This document shows positions 57,423 to 64,000 of a DNA stretch of 64,000 nucleotides, piece after piece. The position numbers and the translations under genes were made by a program. The notes under the pieces are model-generated. The model was not told the origin of the DNA. It ran no database searches and was given only the letters and a program-made list of their open reading frames with translations. The stretch is from NCBI RefSeq assembly GCF_900113415.1, contig NZ_FOPH01000001.1:62001-126000 (forward strand), given 5' to 3'. The stretch's first letter is position 1. Each line of letters starts with the position of its first letter. This DNA comes from Oribacterium sp. WCC10 (lineage in GTDB: Bacteria; Bacillota; Clostridia; Lachnospirales; Lachnospiraceae).

Positions 57423-59282
57423 TTAGCCAGCTGTAGGACCAATGGTGTTCCACTGGGAAATATCTATACCCTGGCCCGGTGATACGGAGTATGTTCCCGA
57501 TGCTGAAGGATCACTCAGAATAACATGTTCTGTTCCTGAAGTGTCGGGAACTGTAGGAAAAGCAGCCTGAGATGGAGCGGTTTCCTGAACTGAAGCCTGT
57601 GTCTCTGCAGCAGTGGTCGTCTCTACAGGCTGAACCTGAGCAGCGGTTTCGTTGCTATTGTCAGACTTTGAAGAACTATCTGATTTCTTTGGTTTGTCAG
57701 AAGCCTTCTTGCTTTCGGATTTCTTGCCATCAGACTTCTCATCAGACTTTTTGGTTTCATTGGTTTTGGAAGATGAATCAGAGGACTTCTTATCATCTTT
57801 TTTGTTTGAAGCCTTCTTATTGTCCTTATCCTCAGCGGATGTTTCTTCAGCCTTTGCAGTCTCCTTCGCAGCGGTTTCCGGAGTAGTGGTTTCTTCTATG
57901 GTTTCAGTTTCCGGCTCTGTCTCGGGCTCGGTCTCCGGAGCAGTAGTTTCAGGAGGTATAGGCAGCTTATCGTGTTTTTCTTCCTTAGTGGAAGATGTAA
58001 GGTTTCCGGAAATGATGATTCCGTGGAAACCGTCAGCCTGTTCTTTTGTTGCGAAACTTACAGTCAGTTCCTGATTGATGATTGCATTGTTCTTTACGAT
58101 GCGGATGTGTCTCTCCGGAGCGGCGCCCTCGAATTCAACAGTCATTCCGCTGAAAATGTCTCTGTCCACCAGTATCTGAGCAGTATTCTTCTCATTCAGA
58201 TAGTCATAGTCTATACCCATCATGCCTGTGGTTTCGGCGCCAAGGGAAGAGATATCATTAATGTTTATGACGTAGTCATTATCATCCTGGCGCAGGAAAT
58301 GTTCAGATGAGATGTAATAGTAATGATCGAAGAGTGTTGCATCCGGATTCACAGGAGAATCGTCGCCTGCATTTCCGGCTGGTTCATCATTTATTTTTTC
58401 ATTAATCTTCTTTACAATCCAGTCGGCGTATATCTGCTGCCCCTTGGCGTTCGGAAGTATTCCGTCATCTGTGAGAGATTCGGGTGCTTCTCCGGATACA
58501 CTGAAGGCTTCGCCCATGTTTGCAACTATTCCGTTATAATGTTCAAGCAATGTGCGGGCGTAGAGTGCGGTTTCATCCGAGTTTCCGTCAGGAGATGTGA
58601 TGGAAGCGGACTCTATAAGGCCGATGACACAGGCATTTGGATAGCAGTTTCTGATGGAACGGAGCACACCCTCGTAGTAAAGGTTGAAGCTGAAAGGGTC
58701 GTCGTAGTATCCGAGAGCAACCACTACAGCATCGTAAGTCATATCCTTGTGCCCTGTAGCTTCGTTCATAAGGGTTACGTATGCTGAATAGGCATCATTG
58801 CCACCCGGAAGAGAAAGGTTTTGAACATTGACCTCTGAGCCGAAATCAGCAGTTAATCCCTGAGACATAAGGTTTACCCAGTTGCTTCCGTCTGAAGCGC
58901 CTGCACCTGTGCCGAAAATGTCACCGATGACAAGCATGGAAACAGGCTGCTTTTCTGCGAGCTTTGAGAAAAAGCTGTTGTCTTGAGCGGCAGACATCAT
59001 GGCACCGGTTTCGGGGGCAAATGTCTCCGACTGAAGTTTTTCTTCGGCAGCATTCATTTTTTCGGCTGTCAGTGATTCGTCAATGGCTGATTCCATCATG
59101 GCATCCCTTACCATGTATCCGAAAACACCTATGATGGTCAGTATCATAAGTATAAGGATAGTGAGGAGCACAACCGGTTTTTTGGAAGTTACCTGAGCTT
59201 CGGTTAATGGCTCCTGTGATTTGAGATCCTTGTTCTGATCCGCTGAATCTGTTTTTTTCTGATTGTTATCATTCTCACTCAT
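57423..59282 (-). CDS. membrane-anchored SGNH/GDSL-fold protein lacking catalytic residues (paralog 2)
   Basis: 619 residues, same plan as its downstream paralog: cytoplasmic polar stretch (about 1-30), membrane helix (about 34-57, VVLLTILILMILTIIGVFGY), SGNH-like domain (about 105-300), jelly-roll-like region (about 310-430), then a 180-residue Thr/Glu then Lys/Ser-rich tail. Block I is VIGDIFGTG (Ile for Ser), block III ALGYYDDP (Tyr for Asn), block V DGILPNAKG (Leu for His). The replacements hit the same three positions as in paralog 1 with different residues. Likely noncatalytic surface protein. Not an obvious operon with paralog 1, given the terminator and 284-bp element between. Confidence 0.7.
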   Translation of the reverse strand: MSENDNNQKKTDSADQNKDLKSQEPLTEAQVTSKKPVVLLTILILMILTIIGVFGYMVRDAMMESAIDESLTAEKMNAAEEKLQSETFAPETGAMMSAAQDNSFFSKLAEKQPVSMLVIGDIFGTGAGASDGSNWVNLMSQGLTADFGSEVNVQNLSLPGGNDAYSAYVTLMNEATGHKDMTYDAVVVALGYYDDPFSFNLYYEGVLRSIRNCYPNACVIGLIESASITSPDGNSDETALYARTLLEHYNGIVANMGEAFSVSGEAPESLTDDGILPNAKGQQIYADWIVKKINEKINDEPAGNAGDDSPVNPDATLFDHYYYISSEHFLRQDDNDYVININDISSLGAETTGMMGIDYDYLNEKNTAQILVDRDIFSGMTVEFEGAAPERHIRIVKNNAIINQELTVSFATKEQADGFHGIIISGNLTSSTKEEKHDKLPIPPETTAPETEPETEPETETIEETTTPETAAKETAKAEETSAEDKDNKKASNKKDDKKSSDSSSKTNETKKSDEKSDGKKSESKKASDKPKKSDSSSKSDNSNETAAQVQPVETTTAAETQASVQETAPSQAAFPTVPDTSGTEHVILSDPSASGTYSVSPGQGIDISQWNTIGPTAG

Positions 59283-59338
59283 AATTATAAAATTCCTTTA
59301 TATGTATAGCTTTTTTAATTATAAAAAGGAAAATGATA

Positions 59339-59423
59339 TTTGACTAGAGGTTTTATGACCCGCCCGAACACGAATGTGTACGTTGGCGCTAATCAGTGAG
59401 TGGCAAATACTTTTGACACTCAC
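59339..59423 (+). repeat. family A repeat, short copy
   Basis: TTTATGACCCGCCCGAACACGAAT and GCGCTAATCAGTGAGTGGCA plus AATACTTTTGACACTCAC, the two ends of the 12721-12972 element joined without its internal hairpins. It is upstream of the sce7726-type gene. Confidence 0.7.
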
Positions 59424-59517
59424 TTCGTTTTATGATTCTGAAGCTACAGAATGCCTTTATCCTGTGCTATCATTGTTAGGCAGAAAACAGACCTTTTTTC
59501 AGGTGGATTTATAGAAT

Positions 59518-60237
59518 ATGTTGTACGACAAGGATATCAGAGAGCCGTTGTTTTCTTTTCTGGAGGAGACCTACGGGAAGACAAGAATAATAGAAGAAAA
59601 GATCATGGGAGACAGCCGGGCGGATGTAGTCATGGTGACAGAGGACAGCCTCTATGGGATAGAGATTAAGTCCGACGCGGACACTTATGTGCGTTTATCA
59701 GGGCAGGTTAAAGATTATAATCGTTTTTTTGACTATAACTACATTGCGGTTGGTACCACTCACGCCATGCACATCGAGGAACATGTGCCTGATTTCTGGG
59801 GGATTATAACTGTAGATGAGGTGGATGGGAAACCGGATTTCTACATATTAAGAAGACCGAAGGAGAATGATGGCGTCAAATGCGAAGATAAACTCAGTCT
59901 TCTCTGGCGTCCGGAGCTTCAGCACATCGTTTATCGTAACCTGAAACACAAGTACGAGAATCTCAGTAAGAAAGAGGTCATCAGAAGGATCTGTGATCAA
60001 ATGTCTTATGATGACATTAGAAAAGAGATGTCGACAGAGCTGTTTGAGCGGGACTATAATACGATTCTGGATGAGATCAACAGTTTCCGGGCTAAAAACA
60101 ATGAAAAGCCCCGTCGCAGAAAGAAAATCTCAAAGAAATCTTCAGTGACGGTTACACCGGGCGGGAGAAAACTCAAGAAGCCCAATCTCAGAGTTTCGCA
60201 TGTGGTGAAAACCAAAAAATCATCGAAGAAGAAATAG
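59518..60237 (+). CDS. sce7726 family protein (PD-(D/E)XK nuclease-like)
   Basis: 239 residues. Core (about 1-100): MLYDKDIREPLFSFLEE, GDSRADVVMVTEDSLYGIEI (about 31-50) and KSDADTYVRLSGQVKDYNRF; the D of RADVV and EIK of GIEIKSD form a PD-(D/E)XK-like metal site, followed by VGTTHAMHIEEHVPDFWGII (about 79-98). The C-terminal 45 residues are Lys/Arg-rich and probably bind nucleic acid. The family is a predicted nuclease of unsettled biology, sometimes seen near mobile elements. AGGTGGATT lies about 12 bases before the ATG. Confidence 0.8.
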   Translation: MLYDKDIREPLFSFLEETYGKTRIIEEKIMGDSRADVVMVTEDSLYGIEIKSDADTYVRLSGQVKDYNRFFDYNYIAVGTTHAMHIEEHVPDFWGIITVDEVDGKPDFYILRRPKENDGVKCEDKLSLLWRPELQHIVYRNLKHKYENLSKKEVIRRICDQMSYDDIRKEMSTELFERDYNTILDEINSFRAKNNEKPRRRKKISKKSSVTVTPGGRKLKKPNLRVSHVVKTKKSSKKK

Positions 60238-60409
60238 ATAATCCGAAATCCGTTCGATTTCCATGTATCTGCTAAAAGCCGTCAAAAGGTTCCTTCAACA
60301 AGAAAAGAAGGTAGCAGCGCTGCTGAACACGCATAACTGCCGTCTTTTTACGGTGCGGTTGAATCAGCCTGAAGAGTGCATAATTATTTACTATAGGAGA
60401 GAACCCAAT

Positions 60410-61357
60410 ATGAATAGCTTCCTTATCGCCGCCAATGCCGTAGTACCGTTTATTTGTTATATGTTGTACGGATATCTTTTCCGGCGTCTCGGTTACGGTG
60501 ACGATTCCTTCTACAAAAGACTGAATCAGATAGTATTTAAGGCATTTTTTCCTATCCTGATGTTCAATAATCTCTATACTGCAGACATTGATATCGGTGC
60601 CAATGCTTCACTTATCACCGTATTCACAGGTGTCCTCATAGCCATAATCCTTTTGTGTGTATTTGTTGTGCCTCTTTGCATAAAAGAGAATCCGAGAAGA
60701 GGTGTCATCATTCAGTCAATCTGGCGAAGCAATACGCTGATGTTTGCATATCCTTTGTGTGTAAGTATGTATGGTGATGAATGGGGGGCTCTGGCATCCC
60801 TGGTCATCGCAGTGATAGTGCCGGTATATAACATTGGCGCCGTAGTGATATTCACCCTTTTTGACAGACAGAACGGTTCAAAGACAGATGTGAAGAAGAT
60901 AGGTATGAATATCCTTACGAATCCGCTTATCATGGGCGCTATCGTGGGAGCGGTATTTAAGATGGCCGGTTGGCAGCTGCCCAAATCCATCTCCGGTCCT
61001 GTGGCAAGTTTTGCCAACATGACCACGCCGCTTTGCATTTTTATTCTTGGAGCTACACTTTCGATTCCGGATATAGGAAAGAATCTTAAGATTATCATTG
61101 CAACGCTTAGCCTGAAGCTGGTTTTTGTTCCGGGTTTCATAGTTGTTCTGATGTATATTCTCGGCTATCGCGGCCCTGAACTTTTTATAGCATTTATTCT
61201 TTACGCAACACCTATAGCCGGAGCATCTTTCCCTATGGCGCAGAACATGGGTGGAGACGGAGAACTGCAGGGGCAGCTTCTCGCCATAAGTACCGTGGCA
61301 TCCCTGTTTACCATTTTCTTCTGGATCATGGGACTTACAGCCATCGGTATCTTCTGA
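60410..61357 (+). CDS. AEC (auxin efflux carrier) family transporter
   Basis: 315 residues with about ten membrane helices. Family marks: FFPILMFNNLYTADI (about 44-58), WRSNTLMFAYPLCVSMYGDE (about 105-124), LTNPLIMGAIVGAVFKMAGW (about 166-185), FANMTTPLCIFILGATLS (about 200-217), ATPIAGASFPMAQNMGGDGE (about 264-283). Bacterial members export or import organic acids and amino acids; the substrate is not predictable here. ATG at 60410 is chosen for ATAGGAGAGA; an upstream in-frame ATG would add a non-membrane 49-residue extension. Confidence 0.87.
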   Translation: MNSFLIAANAVVPFICYMLYGYLFRRLGYGDDSFYKRLNQIVFKAFFPILMFNNLYTADIDIGANASLITVFTGVLIAIILLCVFVVPLCIKENPRRGVIIQSIWRSNTLMFAYPLCVSMYGDEWGALASLVIAVIVPVYNIGAVVIFTLFDRQNGSKTDVKKIGMNILTNPLIMGAIVGAVFKMAGWQLPKSISGPVASFANMTTPLCIFILGATLSIPDIGKNLKIIIATLSLKLVFVPGFIVVLMYILGYRGPELFIAFILYATPIAGASFPMAQNMGGDGELQGQLLAISTVASLFTIFFWIMGLTAIGIF

Positions 61358-61549
61358 TGGCATGGTGAAAAGCAGGCATGAACTAAAATGAACAGACAAC
61401 TGCATTTTCCACCATTATAGATGCAGAAACTGTCAATCATCACTGAAGATATGAGATGGAAATCAAAATGTGGTAGATTATCAGAGGAAAAGTGGTTCCC
61501 AAGATGTCATCAGCGATGAGCCGGTAGTAAAGGATTTCCAAGATTTATG

Positions 61550-61587
61550 AGAGGTTTTTCGCGTTGACTGTGAAAAACCTCTTTTTT
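61550..61587 (+). terminator. terminator upstream of galK
   Basis: AGAGGTTTTTC (61550-61560) pairs with GAAAAACCTCT (61572-61582), then TTTTT. A GCAGCAC/GTGCTGC inverted repeat (61612-61634) lies 33 bp before galK and could be an operator. The 61358-61549 stretch shows nothing else. Confidence 0.8.
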
Positions 61588-61666
61588 ATAATTTGATGAT
61601 GGCAGTGGCAGGCAGCACATAACCTGAGTGCTGCAATTATCGTGAATAGTAATTCAGGAGGAGATT

Positions 61667-62845
61667 ATGGACCTTTCATACAAGGAAGCAGCGTTAAAAG
61701 CATTTGCAGATAAATTCGGTGGAGATACAAATGATGTAAAGTGTTATTTCGCACCGGGCAGAGTGAATCTCATCGGTGAGCATACAGACTATAACGGCGG
61801 TCATGTTTTTCCATGTGCGCTTACCATCGGAACCTATGCCGCGGCAAGAAAGCGTTCAGACAGAAAGCTTCGTTTTTATAGTGTAAACCTTGACAGGAGC
61901 GGTGTTATAGAGACTTCTCTTGATGATTTCAAGCCTTTAAATGAAGACGGCTGGACATCATATCCAAAGGGAGTGATGTGGGCATTTGAAAAGCGCGGTT
62001 TCAGAATGGACAGTGGCCTTGATATAGTCATCAACGGAAACATTCCCAATGGTTCAGGTCTTTCCTCCAGCGCATCTCTTGAGGTTCTCACAGGATTTAT
62101 CATCAGAGACATTTACGGATTTGATGTGAAGAATGTTGATCTTGCGATCATCGGACAGGATGCGGAGAACAACTACTGCGGAATGAACTGCGGAATCATG
62201 GATCAGTTTGCAAGTGCCATGGGTAAGAAGGACAATGCCATGTTCCTTGATTGTGCAACTTTGAATTTTGAATATGCACCTGTTGTTCTTAATGATATGG
62301 AGCTTGTGGTTACCAATACCAACAAGAAGCATAAGCTTGTCGGTTCTGCATACAATGATCGTCGTAACGAGTGTGAAAAAGCAAGAGAGATCCTTGCAGA
62401 AGTTGCAGGAATCAAGACTCTCGGAGATCTCAGTAATGAGGATTTTGAAAAGTACAAGGACGCCATAAAGGATCCGGTTGTTCAGAAACGTGCAAAGCAT
62501 GCGGTTTATGAGAATAATCGTGCTGTAACAGCAGTTGATGCATTGAAGAAGGGTGATATTGAGGCGTTCGGAAAGCTTATGAATGCTTCTCACGTATCAC
62601 TGAGAGATGATTTTGAAGTAACATGTGAGGAACTTGATGTTCTTGCTGAAGAGGCATGGAAAGTGCCGGGAGTTCTCGGTTCACGTATGACAGGAGGCGG
62701 CTTCGGAGGCTGTACTGTTTCCATAGTAAAGAAAGATTCTGTGGAGGATTTCAAGAAAAAGGTTGGCGAAGCCTATAAAAAGAGAGTAGGATATGACTGC
62801 ACGTTCTATGAAGTAAGCATCGGAGACGGTCCGAGCGTTATTTAA
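61667..62845 (+). CDS. galK: galactokinase
   Basis: ATP-dependent phosphorylation of galactose to galactose-1-phosphate, first step of the Leloir pathway. 392 residues. GHMP kinase motifs: galactokinase signature GRVNLIGEHTDYNGGHVFP (about 29-47), ATP-binding IPNGSGLSSSASLEVLTG (about 127-144), and C-terminal GSRMTGGGFGGCTVSIV (about 343-359). AGGAGGAGATT precedes the ATG. galE follows after 13 bp; no galT is seen in the window. Confidence 0.97.
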   Translation: MDLSYKEAALKAFADKFGGDTNDVKCYFAPGRVNLIGEHTDYNGGHVFPCALTIGTYAAARKRSDRKLRFYSVNLDRSGVIETSLDDFKPLNEDGWTSYPKGVMWAFEKRGFRMDSGLDIVINGNIPNGSGLSSSASLEVLTGFIIRDIYGFDVKNVDLAIIGQDAENNYCGMNCGIMDQFASAMGKKDNAMFLDCATLNFEYAPVVLNDMELVVTNTNKKHKLVGSAYNDRRNECEKAREILAEVAGIKTLGDLSNEDFEKYKDAIKDPVVQKRAKHAVYENNRAVTAVDALKKGDIEAFGKLMNASHVSLRDDFEVTCEELDVLAEEAWKVPGVLGSRMTGGGFGGCTVSIVKKDSVEDFKKKVGEAYKKRVGYDCTFYEVSIGDGPSVI

Positions 62846-62858
62846 GAGAGGAGACATT

Positions 62859-63875
62859 ATGAGAATACTTGTAACAGGTGGTGCAGGATATATCGGAAGC
62901 CATACTTGCGTTGAGCTTCTGAATGAAGGATATGAAGTGGTTATCGTTGATAACCTTTATAATTCAAATCAGAAGGCTGTTGATCGTATCGAAGAGATCA
63001 GCGGAAAAAAGGTAAAGTTCTATCAGGATGATCTTCTTGACAGAGCTGCTCTTAAGAAAATTTTTGATGAGAATGAGATAGATGCTGTTATTCATTTTGC
63101 AGGACTCAAGGCAGTAGGTGAGTCAGTTCACAAGCCTGTTGAGTACTACCGCACAAATATCGGTTCAACTCTCAACCTTGTGGAAGAGATGCGTGCCCAC
63201 GGAGTCAAGAATATTATTTTCTCAAGTTCTGCTACAGTTTACGGCGATCCTGCGGAGATTCCTATCACAGAGAACTGCCCTAAGGGAACATGTACAAATC
63301 CTTATGGCTGGACAAAGTGGATGCAGGAGCAGATTCTTACAGATATTCATACAGCAGATCCTGAGTGGAATGTTATTCTTCTCAGATATTTCAATCCTAT
63401 CGGAGCGCATAAGTCAGGTCTCATCGGTGAGGATCCTAAGGGTATTCCTAATAACCTTCTTCCTTATGTTGCTCAGGTTGCCATCGGAAAGCTTAAGGAG
63501 ATCAATGTCTTCGGTAATGACTATCCTACTCCTGACGGAACCGGAGTTCGTGACTACATTCACGTAGTGGATCTGGCCCGTGGCCATGTGAAGGCTATCG
63601 AGAGATTTGAGAAGAAGGATGGAGTATTCATCTGCAATCTCGGAACCGGACACGGTTATTCTGTTATGGATGTTATCCATGCTTTCGAGAAGGCCTGCGG
63701 CAAGGAGCTTCCTTATGTTATGAAGCCGAGACGTGACGGTGATGTTGCCACCTGCTATTCAAGCCCGGCAAAGGCAGAGAAGGAGCTTGGCTGGAAGGCT
63801 GAGTTTGATCTCATAGATATGTGCCGTGATTCATGGAACTGGCAGCAGAAGAATCCGGACGGATATAATTCCTGA
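62859..63875 (+). CDS. galE: UDP-glucose 4-epimerase
   Basis: NAD-dependent interconversion of UDP-galactose and UDP-glucose. 338 residues, extended short-chain dehydrogenase fold: TGGAGYIGSHTCVELL (about 6-21, NAD-binding GxxGxxG), HFAGLKAVGESVHKP (about 80-94), catalytic Ser in FSSSATVYGDP (about 122-132), YxxxK as NPYGWTKWMQE (about 146-156) and RYFNPIGAH (about 178-186). AGAGGAGACATT precedes the ATG. In operon with galK. It also supplies UDP-sugars that the surface glycosyltransferase could use. Confidence 0.97.
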   Translation: MRILVTGGAGYIGSHTCVELLNEGYEVVIVDNLYNSNQKAVDRIEEISGKKVKFYQDDLLDRAALKKIFDENEIDAVIHFAGLKAVGESVHKPVEYYRTNIGSTLNLVEEMRAHGVKNIIFSSSATVYGDPAEIPITENCPKGTCTNPYGWTKWMQEQILTDIHTADPEWNVILLRYFNPIGAHKSGLIGEDPKGIPNNLLPYVAQVAIGKLKEINVFGNDYPTPDGTGVRDYIHVVDLARGHVKAIERFEKKDGVFICNLGTGHGYSVMDVIHAFEKACGKELPYVMKPRRDGDVATCYSSPAKAEKELGWKAEFDLIDMCRDSWNWQQKNPDGYNS

Positions 63876-63923
63876 TTTTATTGTTAAATGATACAGAAAA
63901 TGCAAGGGCGATAATAGTTCAGT

Positions 63924-64000
63924 TGGTGGCAAATACTTTTGACACTCACGTCATTACATAGCCAGAGGGCATTTATTTAAAAGCAGGTCGCTTCGGTTGA
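63924..64000. repeat. family A right end followed by family C start (truncated by window edge)
   Basis: GGTGGCAAATACTTTTGACA...CTCACGTCAT (63924-63953) is the family A right end; AGAGGGCATTTATTTAAAAG then CAGGTCGCTTCGGTTGA (63964-64000) is a family C arm continuing past the edge. Two families side by side after galE. Confidence 0.6.

Overview
The window looks like a chromosomal segment of a Gram-positive, anaerobic Clostridia of the Lachnospiraceae type (Butyrivibrio, Pseudobutyrivibrio, Lachnospira or Roseburia relatives). The reasons are mid-40s GC by eye, strong AGGAGG ribosome sites, a secreted pectinase with cell-wall-binding repeats, C40 and CAP-type exoproteins, VTC/DUF4956 and GT2-GtrA genes, and heterodimeric ABC exporters. 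The assignment comes from family content only. No rRNA, CRISPR array, complete insertion sequence or prophage was seen.

Layout. 0-3 kb: leuD-leuC (isopropylmalate dehydratase, small subunit first), a par/Fst-like type I toxin-antitoxin locus and a nuclease-family remnant. 3-13 kb: a housekeeping block: YprB-like exonuclease, ruvAB, zapA, two U32-family genes, an FtsW/RodA protein and a class B penicillin-binding protein. 12.7-17.3 kb: an accessory island with a multi-hairpin repeat, an orphan HipB-like antitoxin followed by a 12-codon hipA stub, a KilA-N/HTH module with a palindromic operator, a CAP-domain remnant, two exoproteins sharing an almost identical 224-bp segment, and a second complete type I toxin-antitoxin locus. 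17.3-28.8 kb: two heterodimeric ABC exporters flanking PAP2, cytidylate-kinase-like, secreted and zinc-ribbon membrane genes. 28.9-37 kb: CapA-like phosphoesterase, tRNA-Thr(CGU), NlpC/P60 peptidase, zinc-ribbon proteins, ATP-grasp-like protein and an esterase-fold protein lacking its nucleophile.

37-48 kb holds what looks like a surface-polymer system in two blocks: VTC-domain polyphosphate polymerase, DUF4956 membrane protein and a repeat-rich lipoprotein; then a GT2-GtrA fusion, a phosphodiester glycosidase and a small membrane protein. Between them lie ilvD and a divergent LysR regulator with two tandem HTH domains. 48-60 kb: Na/Pi cotransporter, a 1529-residue GH28 pectinase behind a LacI/cre-like operator, and two membrane-anchored SGNH-fold paralogs in which the catalytic Ser, Asn and His are all replaced. 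59.5-63.9 kb: sce7726 nuclease-like protein, AEC transporter, galK-galE.

Three families of dispersed, hairpin-forming intergenic repeats run through the window: A (about 85-250 bp, ending in TACTTTTGACACTCAC), B (three-hairpin unit, about 130 bp) and C (hairpins ending in ATCCATTT-like arms, with one 284-bp palindromic copy). The most notable items are the paired par-like loci with matching promoters, 5' repeats and bidirectional terminators (plus a third decayed one), the pseudo-SGNH pair, the tandem-HTH LysR protein and the VTC/DUF4956/GtrA/phosphodiester-glycosidase neighbourhood.
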